Below are positions 19,646 to 28,406 of a DNA stretch of 64,000 bases, piece after piece (position 1 is the first letter of the stretch; every line of letters starts with the position of its first letter). Under the pieces are notes generated by a model, which was given only the letters and a program-made list of their open reading frames with translations, was not told where the DNA came from and searched no databases. The translations under genes were made by a program, and so were the position numbers. This stretch comes from AC-32 sp035518635 (lineage in GTDB: Bacteria; Actinomycetota; Thermoleophilia; Gaiellales; Gaiellaceae), in NCBI GenBank assembly GCA_035518635.1, contig DATIXI010000048.1, positions 18,146 to 82,145 on the forward strand, written 5' to 3'.

Positions 19646-20320
19646 CTAGCTCAGGAACACCAACGCGAGCGCGGCCGCGTTGAAGCAGCCGTGGAAGATC
19701 ATCCCCGGGTAGACGCTCTCCGTCCTCAGGCGGAGGAAGCCGATCGCGAGCGCGAACAGCAGCAGCGGTACGAAGCCCTCGACGAGCCCGTGCACGGCTG
19801 CGAACGCGACCGCCGTCCCGATCACGGCCACCGCCGGGCCGTACGGCAGTAGCACCGCGAACCCGAGCCCGCGGAACGTAAGCTCCTCGACGATCGGCGC
19901 GACGACAACCACGACCACGGCGTTGAGCGCGAACGCGAAGGCGTGATCCGACTCCCAGCGCGTCGGTTCGAGGCCTTGCTCCCTGGCAGCGTGGAGGAAG
20001 GGCTCGAGAACCTGCTCGGCGATGACGACCAGGACCAGGAGGCCGAGCATCAGCCCCGCCGCACGCGCCCAGGACCGTGGCCGCTTGAGCCCGAGTGTTC
20101 CCCGCGAGAGGCCTCTCGCGATCGCGAGCACGATCCCCAGCAGGATCGCGTACTCGATCAGGCCGCCGATCGCGAAGCTGTATTTGTAGAGGACGTCGCG
20201 CGACGGCTTGCCGCCCGCGGCCCGGGCGGAGTAGCTCAGCAGGGCCAGGGCCCCGACCAGCAGGAGCCACGCGACGAGCTTCCGCGTCGTCACGGGGCTC
20301 TCGGGCTCAGCGGAAGGCAT
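19646..20320 (-). CDS. CPBP-family intramembrane metalloprotease
   Basis: 224-aa multi-span membrane protein of the CAAX protease/bacteriocin-processing family. The catalytic motifs are present: EELTFRG (Glu-Glu...Arg), AAVHGLVEG (His) and HGCFNAAAL (His/Asn) within the last helices. Substrate unknown. ATG at 20320 overlaps the end of the upstream lipoprotein gene by 14 nt. Confidence 0.88.
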   Translation of the reverse strand: MPSAEPESPVTTRKLVAWLLLVGALALLSYSARAAGGKPSRDVLYKYSFAIGGLIEYAILLGIVLAIARGLSRGTLGLKRPRSWARAAGLMLGLLVLVVIAEQVLEPFLHAAREQGLEPTRWESDHAFAFALNAVVVVVVAPIVEELTFRGLGFAVLLPYGPAVAVIGTAVAFAAVHGLVEGFVPLLLFALAIGFLRLRTESVYPGMIFHGCFNAAALALVFLS

Positions 20321-21173
20321 TCGCGTGGAGGATGTGTGCGATCCGCGTGAGCGCGATGCCTACCTCCGGCCCGGGCGCGACCTCCCGGCCCGGGATCACG
20401 GCGAAGCGGCCCTTGCGCACCGCCTGCAGGCGCACGGTCGCGGGGTCTGCGCGCAGCCTTGCGAGCGTCGTCCCGGTTCCGGCGAGGGCGATGTAGACCT
20501 GCGGGTTCAGCTTGACGAGCCGGCCGAGCGGGAACGGCCCCTGCTCCGGGCTCGGCCCCGCGACGCTCTTTCCGTGCGCCTTTGCCAGGAGATCGCCGAT
20601 CAGGCTCCGGTCGGGGACGGTGGTGAAGTTCCCGAGGTCGACGAAAGCGGAGACGACCGGCTCTCCGCTGAGCCGCGCTGCGACCCTCTCTCGCGCACGC
20701 ACGATCGACGCGGTCACCCTCCGCGCAGCGACCGGCGCGCCGGTCAGGAGGCCGATCTGGCCGATCGCGTGCTCGACATCGTCCAGCGAGGTGTCGGGCT
20801 CGACGTAGACGGCTGCGTGGGTCGCCGCCCTCGCTCGCGCGAGGTCCAGAGGGTCCGCGTCGGTCGACGCGACAATCAGGTCGGGCCTGGCCCGCCGGAT
20901 CTGGTCGACGAGCGGCAGCCCGACGAGCGAGTCGTTCACCGTGACCGTGCGGCGCTCGAGCCCCAGTGCGCGCAGGGTCGTCCGCGGGCCGGATCCGAGC
21001 GGCACGATGCGGTGCGGGATGCTGCGAACGGCCGTCGGCGAGTCGCCCGCGCCCTGGACGGTGACCGGGTAGAGCTGGACGAGAGGGCCGGTCGGTTCCT
21101 GCCGCTCCCCGCAGGCCGTTCCGGCCAGCAGGAGCGCCGCCGCTCCCGCGGCGAGGGCGAGCCGACGGCTCAC
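20307..21173 (-). CDS. Periplasmic-binding (BtuF/FecB-type) lipoprotein
   Basis: 288-aa predicted lipoprotein. Lipobox LLLAGTAC with Cys21; then a two-lobed class III binding-protein fold (TAVRSIPHRIVPLGSG, RRARPDLIVASTDADPLDL, LVKLNPQVYIALAGTGTTLA). Such proteins bind cobalamin, haem or ferric siderophores for an ABC importer. No permease or ATPase gene lies nearby, so the ligand and partner are unknown. GTG start at 21173 overlaps the upstream stop (GTGA). Confidence 0.8.
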   Translation of the reverse strand: MSRRLALAAGAAALLLAGTACGERQEPTGPLVQLYPVTVQGAGDSPTAVRSIPHRIVPLGSGPRTTLRALGLERRTVTVNDSLVGLPLVDQIRRARPDLIVASTDADPLDLARARAATHAAVYVEPDTSLDDVEHAIGQIGLLTGAPVAARRVTASIVRARERVAARLSGEPVVSAFVDLGNFTTVPDRSLIGDLLAKAHGKSVAGPSPEQGPFPLGRLVKLNPQVYIALAGTGTTLARLRADPATVRLQAVRKGRFAVIPGREVAPGPEVGIALTRIAHILHANAFR

Positions 21174-22417
21174 GCGACCCACTGCCAGAGCGACCACTGC
21201 ACGATCGCCACGCCGAGCAGCAGCGAGCTGACGCCAACGATCGCCGTATGCACGCGCGGGCGGCCGCCGAGCACCGCGAGCGCCAGGAAGAGCGGGAAGA
21301 TCGTCAGGCCGAACCGCGGCAGCGAGAGCAGCGGCCAGCGCTCGCTCGGAACGCTCAGCGGGATCGCGAGGCTGACGGCGGCGAAGAGGCCGTACGGCGC
21401 GCCGAACCGGCGCCACGCGACCACGGTCAGCGCGACGAACAGGGCGAGGAACGCGAGGCACTCGAGGTTCAGCGTCGCCACCCGGATCGGGTCGGTGTCC
21501 CGCACCGGTGCCCAGTAGAAACGCGTGTGCGACCCGGAGGCGAGCTGCTCGACACCGGCCCAGCCGGCGCGGAGCCCGTCCCAGATCCCGCCGAGCGGGC
21601 CCGCGGGCGAGAGATGCCGGTTCCACACGCGCTGGGCGTGCAGGAACTGCCACGGGTCGCCGTCGGTGCGCCAGAGGTAAAGCGGGTAGGCGGCGAAGAG
21701 CACCGGCGCGACGGCGAGCGACGCCAAGGCGCGGAGCCGGCTTCGCTCACGCCAGGCGAGCAGCGCGAGCGCCGGCAGCAGCGCGAGGCCGGTCGGCCGG
21801 GTCAGGAGCGCGAGACCCGCCGCGCCTCCGCCCAGGAGGAACCGCCTCCGCTCCGCGAAGGCGAACGCGGCCAGCGTGAGCAGCAGGTAGAGCGACTCGC
21901 TGTACACGGCCTGCAGGAAGAGCGCGAACGGGAACAGCGCGAGGTAGAGCACCGCGCGGCGGGCGCCGTCTGCACCGAGTCGCTCCTCGGCGATGCCGTA
22001 GAGCAGCAGGCACGAGCCGAGCGCGCACGCGAGCGAGACGAGGATCCCCGCGAGCACGTAGTGGCCGAAGAGCGCGCGGCCGAGCACGGCGACCGTCCCG
22101 GGGTAAAGCGGGTAGAAGGCCGTGGCGGCATTGCTCGCGGCGGAGTAACCGTGCTCGGCGATCCGAAGGAACCAGACGCTGTCCCAGCGGGCCCAGACGT
22201 CGGTGACCGCGCCGAGGTCGTGCGTCAGCGTCGGGTCGTCCCAGCGGCCGGCGCGTGGGTTCCGGTTCGGGACGAAGACGAAGAGCGAGAACAGCGCCGC
22301 GGCCCAGATCGCGGCCCGCGTCCAGAGGAAGATCTCGAGCGCCGGGTTCCGCGCCCTGGGCGGTGCCGGGGGGCTGGAGGCCGCCTGCGGCTCGCGAACG
22401 CGTTGACCGGCGGACAC
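21170..22417 (-). CDS. PIG-V-like mannosyltransferase, integral membrane
   Basis: 415-aa protein with a short hydrophilic N terminus and about 9-10 membrane helices. The DUF/PIG-V pattern is visible: WDSVWFLRIAEHGY in the first extracytoplasmic loop, TAFYPLYPGTVAVLG and AVYSESLYLLLTL. This GT-C type uses a lipid-linked sugar donor outside the membrane. The acceptor is unknown. GTG at 22417; TATCAT (22431-22426) lies eight bases upstream, a leaderless-type promoter. First gene of the six-gene minus-strand cluster to 17548. Confidence 0.82.
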   Translation of the reverse strand: MSAGQRVREPQAASSPPAPPRARNPALEIFLWTRAAIWAAALFSLFVFVPNRNPRAGRWDDPTLTHDLGAVTDVWARWDSVWFLRIAEHGYSAASNAATAFYPLYPGTVAVLGRALFGHYVLAGILVSLACALGSCLLLYGIAEERLGADGARRAVLYLALFPFALFLQAVYSESLYLLLTLAAFAFAERRRFLLGGGAAGLALLTRPTGLALLPALALLAWRERSRLRALASLAVAPVLFAAYPLYLWRTDGDPWQFLHAQRVWNRHLSPAGPLGGIWDGLRAGWAGVEQLASGSHTRFYWAPVRDTDPIRVATLNLECLAFLALFVALTVVAWRRFGAPYGLFAAVSLAIPLSVPSERWPLLSLPRFGLTIFPLFLALAVLGGRPRVHTAIVGVSSLLLGVAIVQWSLWQWVA

Positions 22418-22433
22418 GGCGCGCGATGATACT
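22403..22433. promoter_or_regulatory. Overlapping divergent promoters, PIG-V-like gene / DUF2203 gene
   Basis: Plus strand: TTGACC (22403-22408), a 19-nt spacer, then GATACT (22428-22433), three bases before the DUF2203 ATG. Minus strand: TATCAT (22431-22426), eight bases before the GTG of the divergent gene. The two -10 boxes overlap in a 19-bp intergenic space. Confidence 0.55.
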
Positions 22434-22436
22434 CAC

Positions 22437-22844
22437 ATGGCCGAGCGCTACTTCACGCCCGAGGAAGCGAACGACGCGCTGGCCGAGGTCAGGCCGGCGG
22501 CCGAGAGCCTGGTCGCCCACCGCCGCACGATGAGCGTCGTGGCGACCCGGAGGGCGAAGCTCGTCCACCGGATCGCCGGGAACGGCGGCGACTTCGACCC
22601 GCAGGAGCCGCGCACGCTCCAGGAGCAGTTCGAGGCGGAGGCTGCTGCGGTCGCCCAGTGCGTCGAGCAGCTCGAGCATCTCGGGGTCGTCGTGAAGGAC
22701 CTCGACCGCGGCCTCGTCGACTTCCCGGCGCTGCGCGACGACGAGGAGGTGCTCCTCTGCTGGCAGGTGGGCGAGGACGAGGTCGCGTTCTGGCACGGCC
22801 TCGACGAGGGCTTCGCCGGCAGGAAACGTCTGCCTTTCGACTAA
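22437..22844 (+). CDS. DUF2203 family protein
   Basis: 135-aa protein with the DUF2203 pattern: YFTPEEANDALAEVRP at the N terminus, a helical middle, and VKDLDRGLVDFPALRDDEEVLLCWQVGEDEVAFWHGLDEGFAGRKRL at the C terminus (read in parts). Family function unknown. ATG at 22437 is nearly at the predicted transcript start. Confidence 0.85.
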   Translation: MAERYFTPEEANDALAEVRPAAESLVAHRRTMSVVATRRAKLVHRIAGNGGDFDPQEPRTLQEQFEAEAAAVAQCVEQLEHLGVVVKDLDRGLVDFPALRDDEEVLLCWQVGEDEVAFWHGLDEGFAGRKRLPFD

Positions 22845-22854
22845 CAGCGCGCTG

Positions 22855-23577
22855 ATGCACTACTGGAATCGCCTGATCGTGTTCGGCGCCGTCCTGCTGC
22901 TGACCCTGGTGATCGCGTGGTTGATCGACCGCCGGATGAGCCGGAGCAACCTGCCTCCGGCCGTCGAGACCCGCTACCGAATTCTGCGTCGCAGCGTCGT
23001 CTCACTGATCGTGTTCGTCGGCCTGCTCTCGGCGCTGCTCGTCATCCCGCCCGTCCGCGCGGCCGCGATGGGGATCCTCGCCTCCTCGGCGGTGATCGGC
23101 TTGATCGTCGGCTTCGCGGCGCAGCGGACGCTCGGCAACTACATCGCGGGGCTCCTGATCGCGTTCGCGCAGCCGCTCCGGCTAGGAGACCACGTCGAGA
23201 TCGCCGACCTGACCGGCGTCGTCGAGGAGGTCGGGCTCACGTACACGTTCATCCGTACCGCCGACAACGACCGGCTCGTGATCCCGAACGAGCGGATCGC
23301 CTCGGATACGATCCGGAACTCCTCGATCGTTGGACGAAGGAAGCTCGCGCGTGTGACCGTCCAGGTTCCTCTCGATTCCGATCTCGACGCTGTGCGCGGC
23401 CTTCTGCGCGAGGCTGCGGGCGACGAGCGGGCCGATGTCGAGGTCGCCTCGCTCGGCACCCAGGCCCGCCTCGTGCTGAGCGTCTGGGCCGACGACGCAC
23501 CAGGTGCGGAGCGGCTCGAGAGCGAGCTCCGCCTGAAAGCCCACGCGCGTCTGCGCGAGGCCGGGGTCTTCGCGTGA
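22855..23577 (+). CDS. Mechanosensitive ion channel, MscS family
   Basis: 240-aa channel with three N-terminal membrane helices, a pore-lining third helix (SSAVIGLIVGFAAQRTLGNYIAGLLIA), and an OB-like beta domain (GDHVEIADLTGVVEEVGLTYTFIRTADNDRLVIPN in parts). It releases solutes on osmotic downshock. It follows DUF2203 by 10 nt and overlaps the penicillin-binding protein start by 4 nt. Confidence 0.92.
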   Translation: MHYWNRLIVFGAVLLLTLVIAWLIDRRMSRSNLPPAVETRYRILRRSVVSLIVFVGLLSALLVIPPVRAAAMGILASSAVIGLIVGFAAQRTLGNYIAGLLIAFAQPLRLGDHVEIADLTGVVEEVGLTYTFIRTADNDRLVIPNERIASDTIRNSSIVGRRKLARVTVQVPLDSDLDAVRGLLREAAGDERADVEVASLGTQARLVLSVWADDAPGAERLESELRLKAHARLREAGVFA

Positions 23578-25772
23578 CGCCGCCCTCGCCCCCGCGCGGG
23601 CCGAGCGGGCGGCGCGGCCGCGAGGACGGCTTCGACGAGGTCCTGCGGCGGGCTCGCCGCCGCCGCAACCGGATCAGCGGCCGCCGCCGGCGGCGCGTGA
23701 CGTTTCTCTGCGGTGCGGTCCTCGTGATCCTGCTTGCGCTCCTCGCATCGGGGATGGGCGCGGTGGGCGCGTTTCGCTCGAGTTGCGACCTGAACCAGCT
23801 GGAGCCGGTCCAGCTCGGCCAGAACTCGTTCATCTACGCCTCCGACGGCTCCCTCCTCGGCTCGATCCCCGCGGAGAAGAACCGCACGCCGGTCCCGCTC
23901 TGGAAGATCAGCCCGTGGCTGCTCAAGGCGACCGTTGCGATCGAGGACCACCGCTTCTACGAGCATGGAGGCGTCGACTACCAGGGAATCGCGCGCGCCG
24001 CCTGGAGCGACCTCCGCGCCGGCCAGGTCGTCCAGGGCGGCTCGACGATCACGCAGCAGCTGGTGCGCAACCTCTACATCTCGAAGGAGCGCACGTTCAA
24101 GCGCAAGCTCAAGGAGGCGTGTCTCGCGATCAAGCTGAGCCGCCGCTGGTCGAAGGACCGGATCCTCGACGAGTACGTGAACCAGGTCTACTACGGCAAC
24201 CACGCGTACGGGGTCGAGGCCGCGGCGCAGACCTACTTCTCCAAGCACGCGCGCGACCTCTGGCTCGGGCAGGCGGCGCTCCTGGCCGGACTCCCGCAGG
24301 CGCCGTCGATTTACGACCCGCTCCACCGGCCCGCGAGCGCGATCGCGCGCCGGGACGAAGTGCTGCGGGCCATGCTCAGGTACGGGTACATCACGCGCGC
24401 CCAGTACAAGGAAGCAGTCTCGGTCCGCGACCTCCGGCTCAAGCCGGGGAAGCTCTACACGCGGATCAAGGAGCCGTACTTCTTCAGCTACGTGCGCGAC
24501 CAGCTGATCGCCGAGTACGGGTCGAGCACCGTCCGGTCCGGCGGGCTGCGCGTCTACACGACGATCAACCCGCGCCTGCAGCGCGCCGCGGCGAAGGCGA
24601 TCCGAGACACGCTCTACCTCCGGAACGATCCCGCGGCGGCCGTGGTCTCGATCAACCCCGCGAACGGCGCGATCAGGGCGATGACGGCGGTCACTCCCGG
24701 CCACACGGGCAACCAGTTCAACCTGGTCGCGCAGGCGCGGCGGCAGCCCGGCTCGACGTTCAAGACCTTCGTCCTCGCGGCGGCGATCGAGCAGGGCATG
24801 AACCCGGACACGACCTACTACACCTCCGCCCCGTTTCACTACGAGCCGGACCCGTACACGCCGGCCTGGAACGTGTCCACGTACGACCACACCTATGCGG
24901 GCTCGATCTCGGTCGTGAACGCCACCCTGCGCTCGGACAACACGGTCTACGCACAGCTCACGCTCGACGTGGGTCCGGAGAACGTGGCCGAGATGGCGCA
25001 CCGGCTCGGGGTGACGACCCGTCTCGACGTGGTCCCGGCGATGGGTCTCGGCGCCGACGCAATCTCGCCGCTCGACGAGGCGTCCGCCTACGCGACGCTG
25101 GCCGCCGGCGGGATCTACTCGAAGCCGATGGCGATCACCGAGGTCAAGCTCGCTAACGGGAAGGTCGACACGGATGCGGGCTGGGGCAACCCGGATCGCA
25201 AGCGCGCGATCTCAGACGGCGTCGCGTACGAGGTGACGCGGATCCTCGAGGAGAACGTGCTCGAGGGCACCGGCACGGGCGCGTACTTCGGCAGGCCGGC
25301 GGCGGGCAAGACGGGCACGACCGACGACCATGCCGACGGCTGGTTCTCCGGGTACGTGCCGCAGCTCGAGGCAACGGTCTGGGTCGGATACCCGCAAGGT
25401 GAGATCCCGATGGAGGACGTGCACGGCATCGCGGTCGCCGGCGGCACGTTCCCGGCGACGATCTGGCGGCTGTTCATGGAGGCGGCGACCGCCGGCGCGC
25501 CGGCGCTCAACTGGAGCCAGCCCCTCGACCCGGTCACGTGGCGGCCGTTCACGCAGGGCCGGTACGGGTCGAGCTACTACTACCCGCAGTCCAGCGGCTA
25601 CTACTCGCCGCCCGCCACGACGACGCAGCAGACGACGACGCAGCCGGCCACGACGACGCGGCAGACGACCACTGGCAGGACGGCCACACCCGTGCGCACG
25701 CGGCCACCGGTCGAGCCGCCGCCTCCTCCCGCGCCGCCGTCTGGCCCGCCTCCCCCGCCACCACCGCCGTAA
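23574..25772 (+). CDS. Class A penicillin-binding protein (PBP1A-type)
   Basis: 732-aa bifunctional peptidoglycan synthase. A basic cytoplasmic N terminus and one membrane helix (VTFLCGAVLVILLALLASGM) are followed by a GT51 glycosyltransferase domain (IEDHRFYEHGGVDYQGIARA, GGSTITQQLVRN). The transpeptidase domain has the SxxK motif PGSTFK, the SxN motif SDN and KTGTT. The tail is low complexity: Thr/Gln-rich then poly-Pro. GTG at 23574 overlaps the mscS stop; the upstream part of the frame is within mscS and is not coding. Confidence 0.95.
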   Translation: MTPPSPPRGPSGRRGREDGFDEVLRRARRRRNRISGRRRRRVTFLCGAVLVILLALLASGMGAVGAFRSSCDLNQLEPVQLGQNSFIYASDGSLLGSIPAEKNRTPVPLWKISPWLLKATVAIEDHRFYEHGGVDYQGIARAAWSDLRAGQVVQGGSTITQQLVRNLYISKERTFKRKLKEACLAIKLSRRWSKDRILDEYVNQVYYGNHAYGVEAAAQTYFSKHARDLWLGQAALLAGLPQAPSIYDPLHRPASAIARRDEVLRAMLRYGYITRAQYKEAVSVRDLRLKPGKLYTRIKEPYFFSYVRDQLIAEYGSSTVRSGGLRVYTTINPRLQRAAAKAIRDTLYLRNDPAAAVVSINPANGAIRAMTAVTPGHTGNQFNLVAQARRQPGSTFKTFVLAAAIEQGMNPDTTYYTSAPFHYEPDPYTPAWNVSTYDHTYAGSISVVNATLRSDNTVYAQLTLDVGPENVAEMAHRLGVTTRLDVVPAMGLGADAISPLDEASAYATLAAGGIYSKPMAITEVKLANGKVDTDAGWGNPDRKRAISDGVAYEVTRILEENVLEGTGTGAYFGRPAAGKTGTTDDHADGWFSGYVPQLEATVWVGYPQGEIPMEDVHGIAVAGGTFPATIWRLFMEAATAGAPALNWSQPLDPVTWRPFTQGRYGSSYYYPQSSGYYSPPATTTQQTTTQPATTTRQTTTGRTATPVRTRPPVEPPPPPAPPSGPPPPPPPP

Positions 25773-25776
25773 GCGC

Positions 25777-27090
25777 GTGAAGCCGCGCCTCGAGCCGGCG
25801 GGCGTGCGGGACGCGTTGCGTGCTGCGCTCGTCGCAGCGCCCGTCTTCATCGCCGCCTGCGCGGTTCCCGACGGCGGCCTCTTCCGGGCAGCGCGATTCC
25901 GGGACGTCCACGTTTACCAGGGGTATGCGGAGAAGTTCCTGCACGGGGCCCTGCCGTACCGCGACGTGTTCGTCGAGTACCCGCCCGGTGCGTTCGCGGT
26001 CTTCATGCCGCCAACGGCGTTCGGCGCCGGACACTACAACGCTGCGTTCAAGTCGCTGATGGCGCTCTGCGGGATCGCGACGATCGTGCTCGCCGCACAG
26101 GTGCTGGTGGAGGTCGGGGCCTCCCAGCGCGAGCTCTACGTCGGAGTCGGCCTGCTCGCGGTGGCGCCAGCCGCCCTCGGGCCGATCTCGCTCAACACCT
26201 ACGACGCCTGGCCCGCGCTGCTGACGGTGCTCGCACTCTGGCTCTTCCTGCGCGGCCACGACCTGTCGGCCTTCGGGACGCTCGGCCTCGCGGTCTCGGC
26301 GAAGGTCTACCCGCTCGCGCTCGTCCCGCTCGCGTGCATCCTTGTCTGGCGCCGAACGGGCCCGCGGCGCACGCTGCTCGGGCTCGGCGTCTTCGCCGCG
26401 ATCGCGGTGCTCGTGCTGATCCCGTTCGCCGCCTACGACGCGCACGGCGTCGTCACGAGCTTCCGCTCGCAGGCCGACCGCGGGTTGCAGGTGGAGAGCC
26501 TCGGCGCGTCCCTGCTGCTCGTCGCCGACCGGCTCGGCTTCTACCACGCGACCGTCGTCGAGACGACGGGCGTCGCGGGGAGGAACCTGAGCGGCTCGCT
26601 GCCCGACGCGATCTCGAGGGCGACGCTCGTCGTGGAGGCGCTCGCGGTCCTGCTCGTCTGGGTGCTCTACGCGCGCTCACAGGATCTACGGGCGAGGCTG
26701 CCGCTCGCGTTCGCCGCCGCGGTCGCCGGGTTGCTCGCGTTCACGAAGGTCTTCTCGCCGCAGTACATGGTCTGGCTCGTCCCGCTGGTCGTGTGCTCGG
26801 GGAGCGTGCTCGCGGTCACGCTGACGGCGATCTCGCTCCTGCTCGCCCAGACCTGGTTCTTCCACTACCACGCGCTCTTCAGGATCGCGTGGCCGACCTG
26901 GCTCCTGCTCGTGCGCGACCTCCTCGTGGTCGCGATCTTCACCGTGCTTGCGGTCGAGCTTGCCTCGGCTCAGCCTCGGCGGTGGAAGATGAGGATGCCG
27001 TCCCGCTCGAAGACGAGCCGCCAATCGGGGTTACGCCGCAGCCAGGAGAGCTGGACGGCGGTCGGCAACGGCGCCAGCCGGTCCGCGTAG
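25777..27090 (+). CDS. GT87-like membrane glycosyltransferase
   Basis: 437-aa integral membrane protein with about 9-10 helices and the motif RDVHVYQGYAEKFLHGALPYRDVFVEYPPGA after the first helix (read in parts), typical of actinobacterial GT-C mannosyltransferases (DUF2029/GT87). GTG at 25777 lies four bases after the PBP stop, so it is probably co-transcribed with it. The last roughly 40 residues (after VELASAQPRRWK) are basic and lie antisense to the conserved 3' end of the DUF2079 gene: a 121-nt convergent overlap, unusual but with no earlier stop. Acceptor unknown. Confidence 0.78.
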   Translation: MKPRLEPAGVRDALRAALVAAPVFIAACAVPDGGLFRAARFRDVHVYQGYAEKFLHGALPYRDVFVEYPPGAFAVFMPPTAFGAGHYNAAFKSLMALCGIATIVLAAQVLVEVGASQRELYVGVGLLAVAPAALGPISLNTYDAWPALLTVLALWLFLRGHDLSAFGTLGLAVSAKVYPLALVPLACILVWRRTGPRRTLLGLGVFAAIAVLVLIPFAAYDAHGVVTSFRSQADRGLQVESLGASLLLVADRLGFYHATVVETTGVAGRNLSGSLPDAISRATLVVEALAVLLVWVLYARSQDLRARLPLAFAAAVAGLLAFTKVFSPQYMVWLVPLVVCSGSVLAVTLTAISLLLAQTWFFHYHALFRIAWPTWLLLVRDLLVVAIFTVLAVELASAQPRRWKMRMPSRSKTSRQSGLRRSQESWTAVGNGASRSA

Positions 27091-28406
27091 CCGGGCGAGG
27101 TCTCATCGGCCGCGACCCACGTCGCGTCCTGGATGTACGGGAAGCTGAGCACACGTCGCCGCGCCGAGAGGTGGGCGCCGATCGTGTTCGTCGCGCTGAC
27201 GACCGCGTTCGCCGGGATCAGGCGCAGCGCGCTCGCGGCGATCCGGTCGTGCCGCGTCACCTGTGCCGCTGTCGCATCGGTCTGCTCTCCCCCGGGGAGG
27301 TAGCGCCAGAGCGGGATTGCGCCGAGGGCGTAGTTCGAGGCGGCTGCCAGAACGACCGCGGTCACGGCGAGCGGCCTCGCGAGATCCGGGCGCGAGCGCA
27401 CGATCCTCGCGGCGCCGAGGACAGAGGCTGCGACGAGCACCGGGATGAGACCCGCCGTGTAGTGGAACCGGATCGACGTCTGCGTCGTGGCGGCAGAGAG
27501 GAGGTTGGCCGCCAGCTCCGGCACCGCCGCTACCAGGACGAGCGGCGAGAGCAGGGCGAGGAGCCCGAGCGGAAGCAGCAGCCGCGCGAGGTAGCCGAGG
27601 CCTCGCCCGGTGAAGGCGGAGGTCACGATCTTCCAGGGGTCCGTGACGGCCGTTCGCAGGATCCCTCCGGGCGACCCTCCCACCTCGTTGTAGCGTGCGA
27701 GGAAGCTCGAGCTACCGGCACGGTTGAAGTGCGCGATCGCGACCTCGATCGCGAAGGCGGAAACGGCCGCGCCCGCGAGGGCGATGACGGCGCCCTCGAG
27801 CCGTCGCCGACGGGCGAGCGCGTACCAGATCCCGAGTCCGGCGACGACGAAGCCGATCTCCTCCTTCGTCGTGACCGCCGCGAGGGCGAAGAGGGCGAAC
27901 GGCAGAAGCCGGTCCTCGTCGAGGTACCAGAACGCGAAGAGGAGCAGCGGGCAGGCGAGGGCGACAGGGTGGAACTCGTTCAGCGTCAGCCACTGCGTGG
28001 GTGGGTACAGGAGATAGGCGAGCGCGAACCCGAGCCCTGCGCGCTGAGAGTCGAGGTGCTTGCGGGCGAGCCAGAAGACCGGGAGCGCTCCGAGCGACAC
28101 CGCGACGGCCTGCGCCACGAGCAGCAGGTCGGGGCTGGGCCAGACGAGCCACAGCGGTGCGAATGCCGCGAGGGAGGGGTCGAAATGCGCCGCCAGGCGC
28201 GAGATCTCGTCGCCGCGGAGCCCCGTCACCTGGAGCGGGTGGCCGTGCGCGGTCGACCAGACGGCCTGGACCATGTTCCCGAGGTCGAAGCGCCCGGTCT
28301 GGAACGCGCGGTGGCGCAGGACCGACAGGGCGGAGAACCCGACCGCGTAGGCGGCCATCGCGCCCCACAGCAAGGGACCCGGGCCGGCAATCCTGCGCGC
28401 GCTCAT
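26970..28406 (-). CDS. DUF2079 family membrane protein
   Basis: 478-aa multi-span protein, ATG at 28406. The DUF2079 signature is present: FQTGRFDLGNMVQAVWSTAHG after the first helix, LLYPPTQWLTLNEFHPVAL, and a C-terminal soluble part ending in NPDWRLVFERDGILIFHR. It resembles GT-C glycosyltransferases in topology but lacks a proven activity. The ATG overlaps the stop of the upstream GT4 gene (ATGA). Confidence 0.85.
   Translation of the reverse strand: MSARRIAGPGPLLWGAMAAYAVGFSALSVLRHRAFQTGRFDLGNMVQAVWSTAHGHPLQVTGLRGDEISRLAAHFDPSLAAFAPLWLVWPSPDLLLVAQAVAVSLGALPVFWLARKHLDSQRAGLGFALAYLLYPPTQWLTLNEFHPVALACPLLLFAFWYLDEDRLLPFALFALAAVTTKEEIGFVVAGLGIWYALARRRRLEGAVIALAGAAVSAFAIEVAIAHFNRAGSSSFLARYNEVGGSPGGILRTAVTDPWKIVTSAFTGRGLGYLARLLLPLGLLALLSPLVLVAAVPELAANLLSAATTQTSIRFHYTAGLIPVLVAASVLGAARIVRSRPDLARPLAVTAVVLAAASNYALGAIPLWRYLPGGEQTDATAAQVTRHDRIAASALRLIPANAVVSATNTIGAHLSARRRVLSFPYIQDATWVAADETSPGYADRLAPLPTAVQLSWLRRNPDWRLVFERDGILIFHRRG

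Noticed and set aside
25613..25769. Repetitive ACG/CAG and CCG tracts near 25.6-25.77 kb
   Set aside because: They encode the Thr/Gln-rich and poly-Pro tail of the penicillin-binding protein, a common low-complexity C terminus.
23574..25772. A longer penicillin-binding protein reading from 22917
   Set aside because: The extra 219 codons are antiparallel-frame filler inside mscS; GTG 23574 gives a normal cytoplasmic N terminus.
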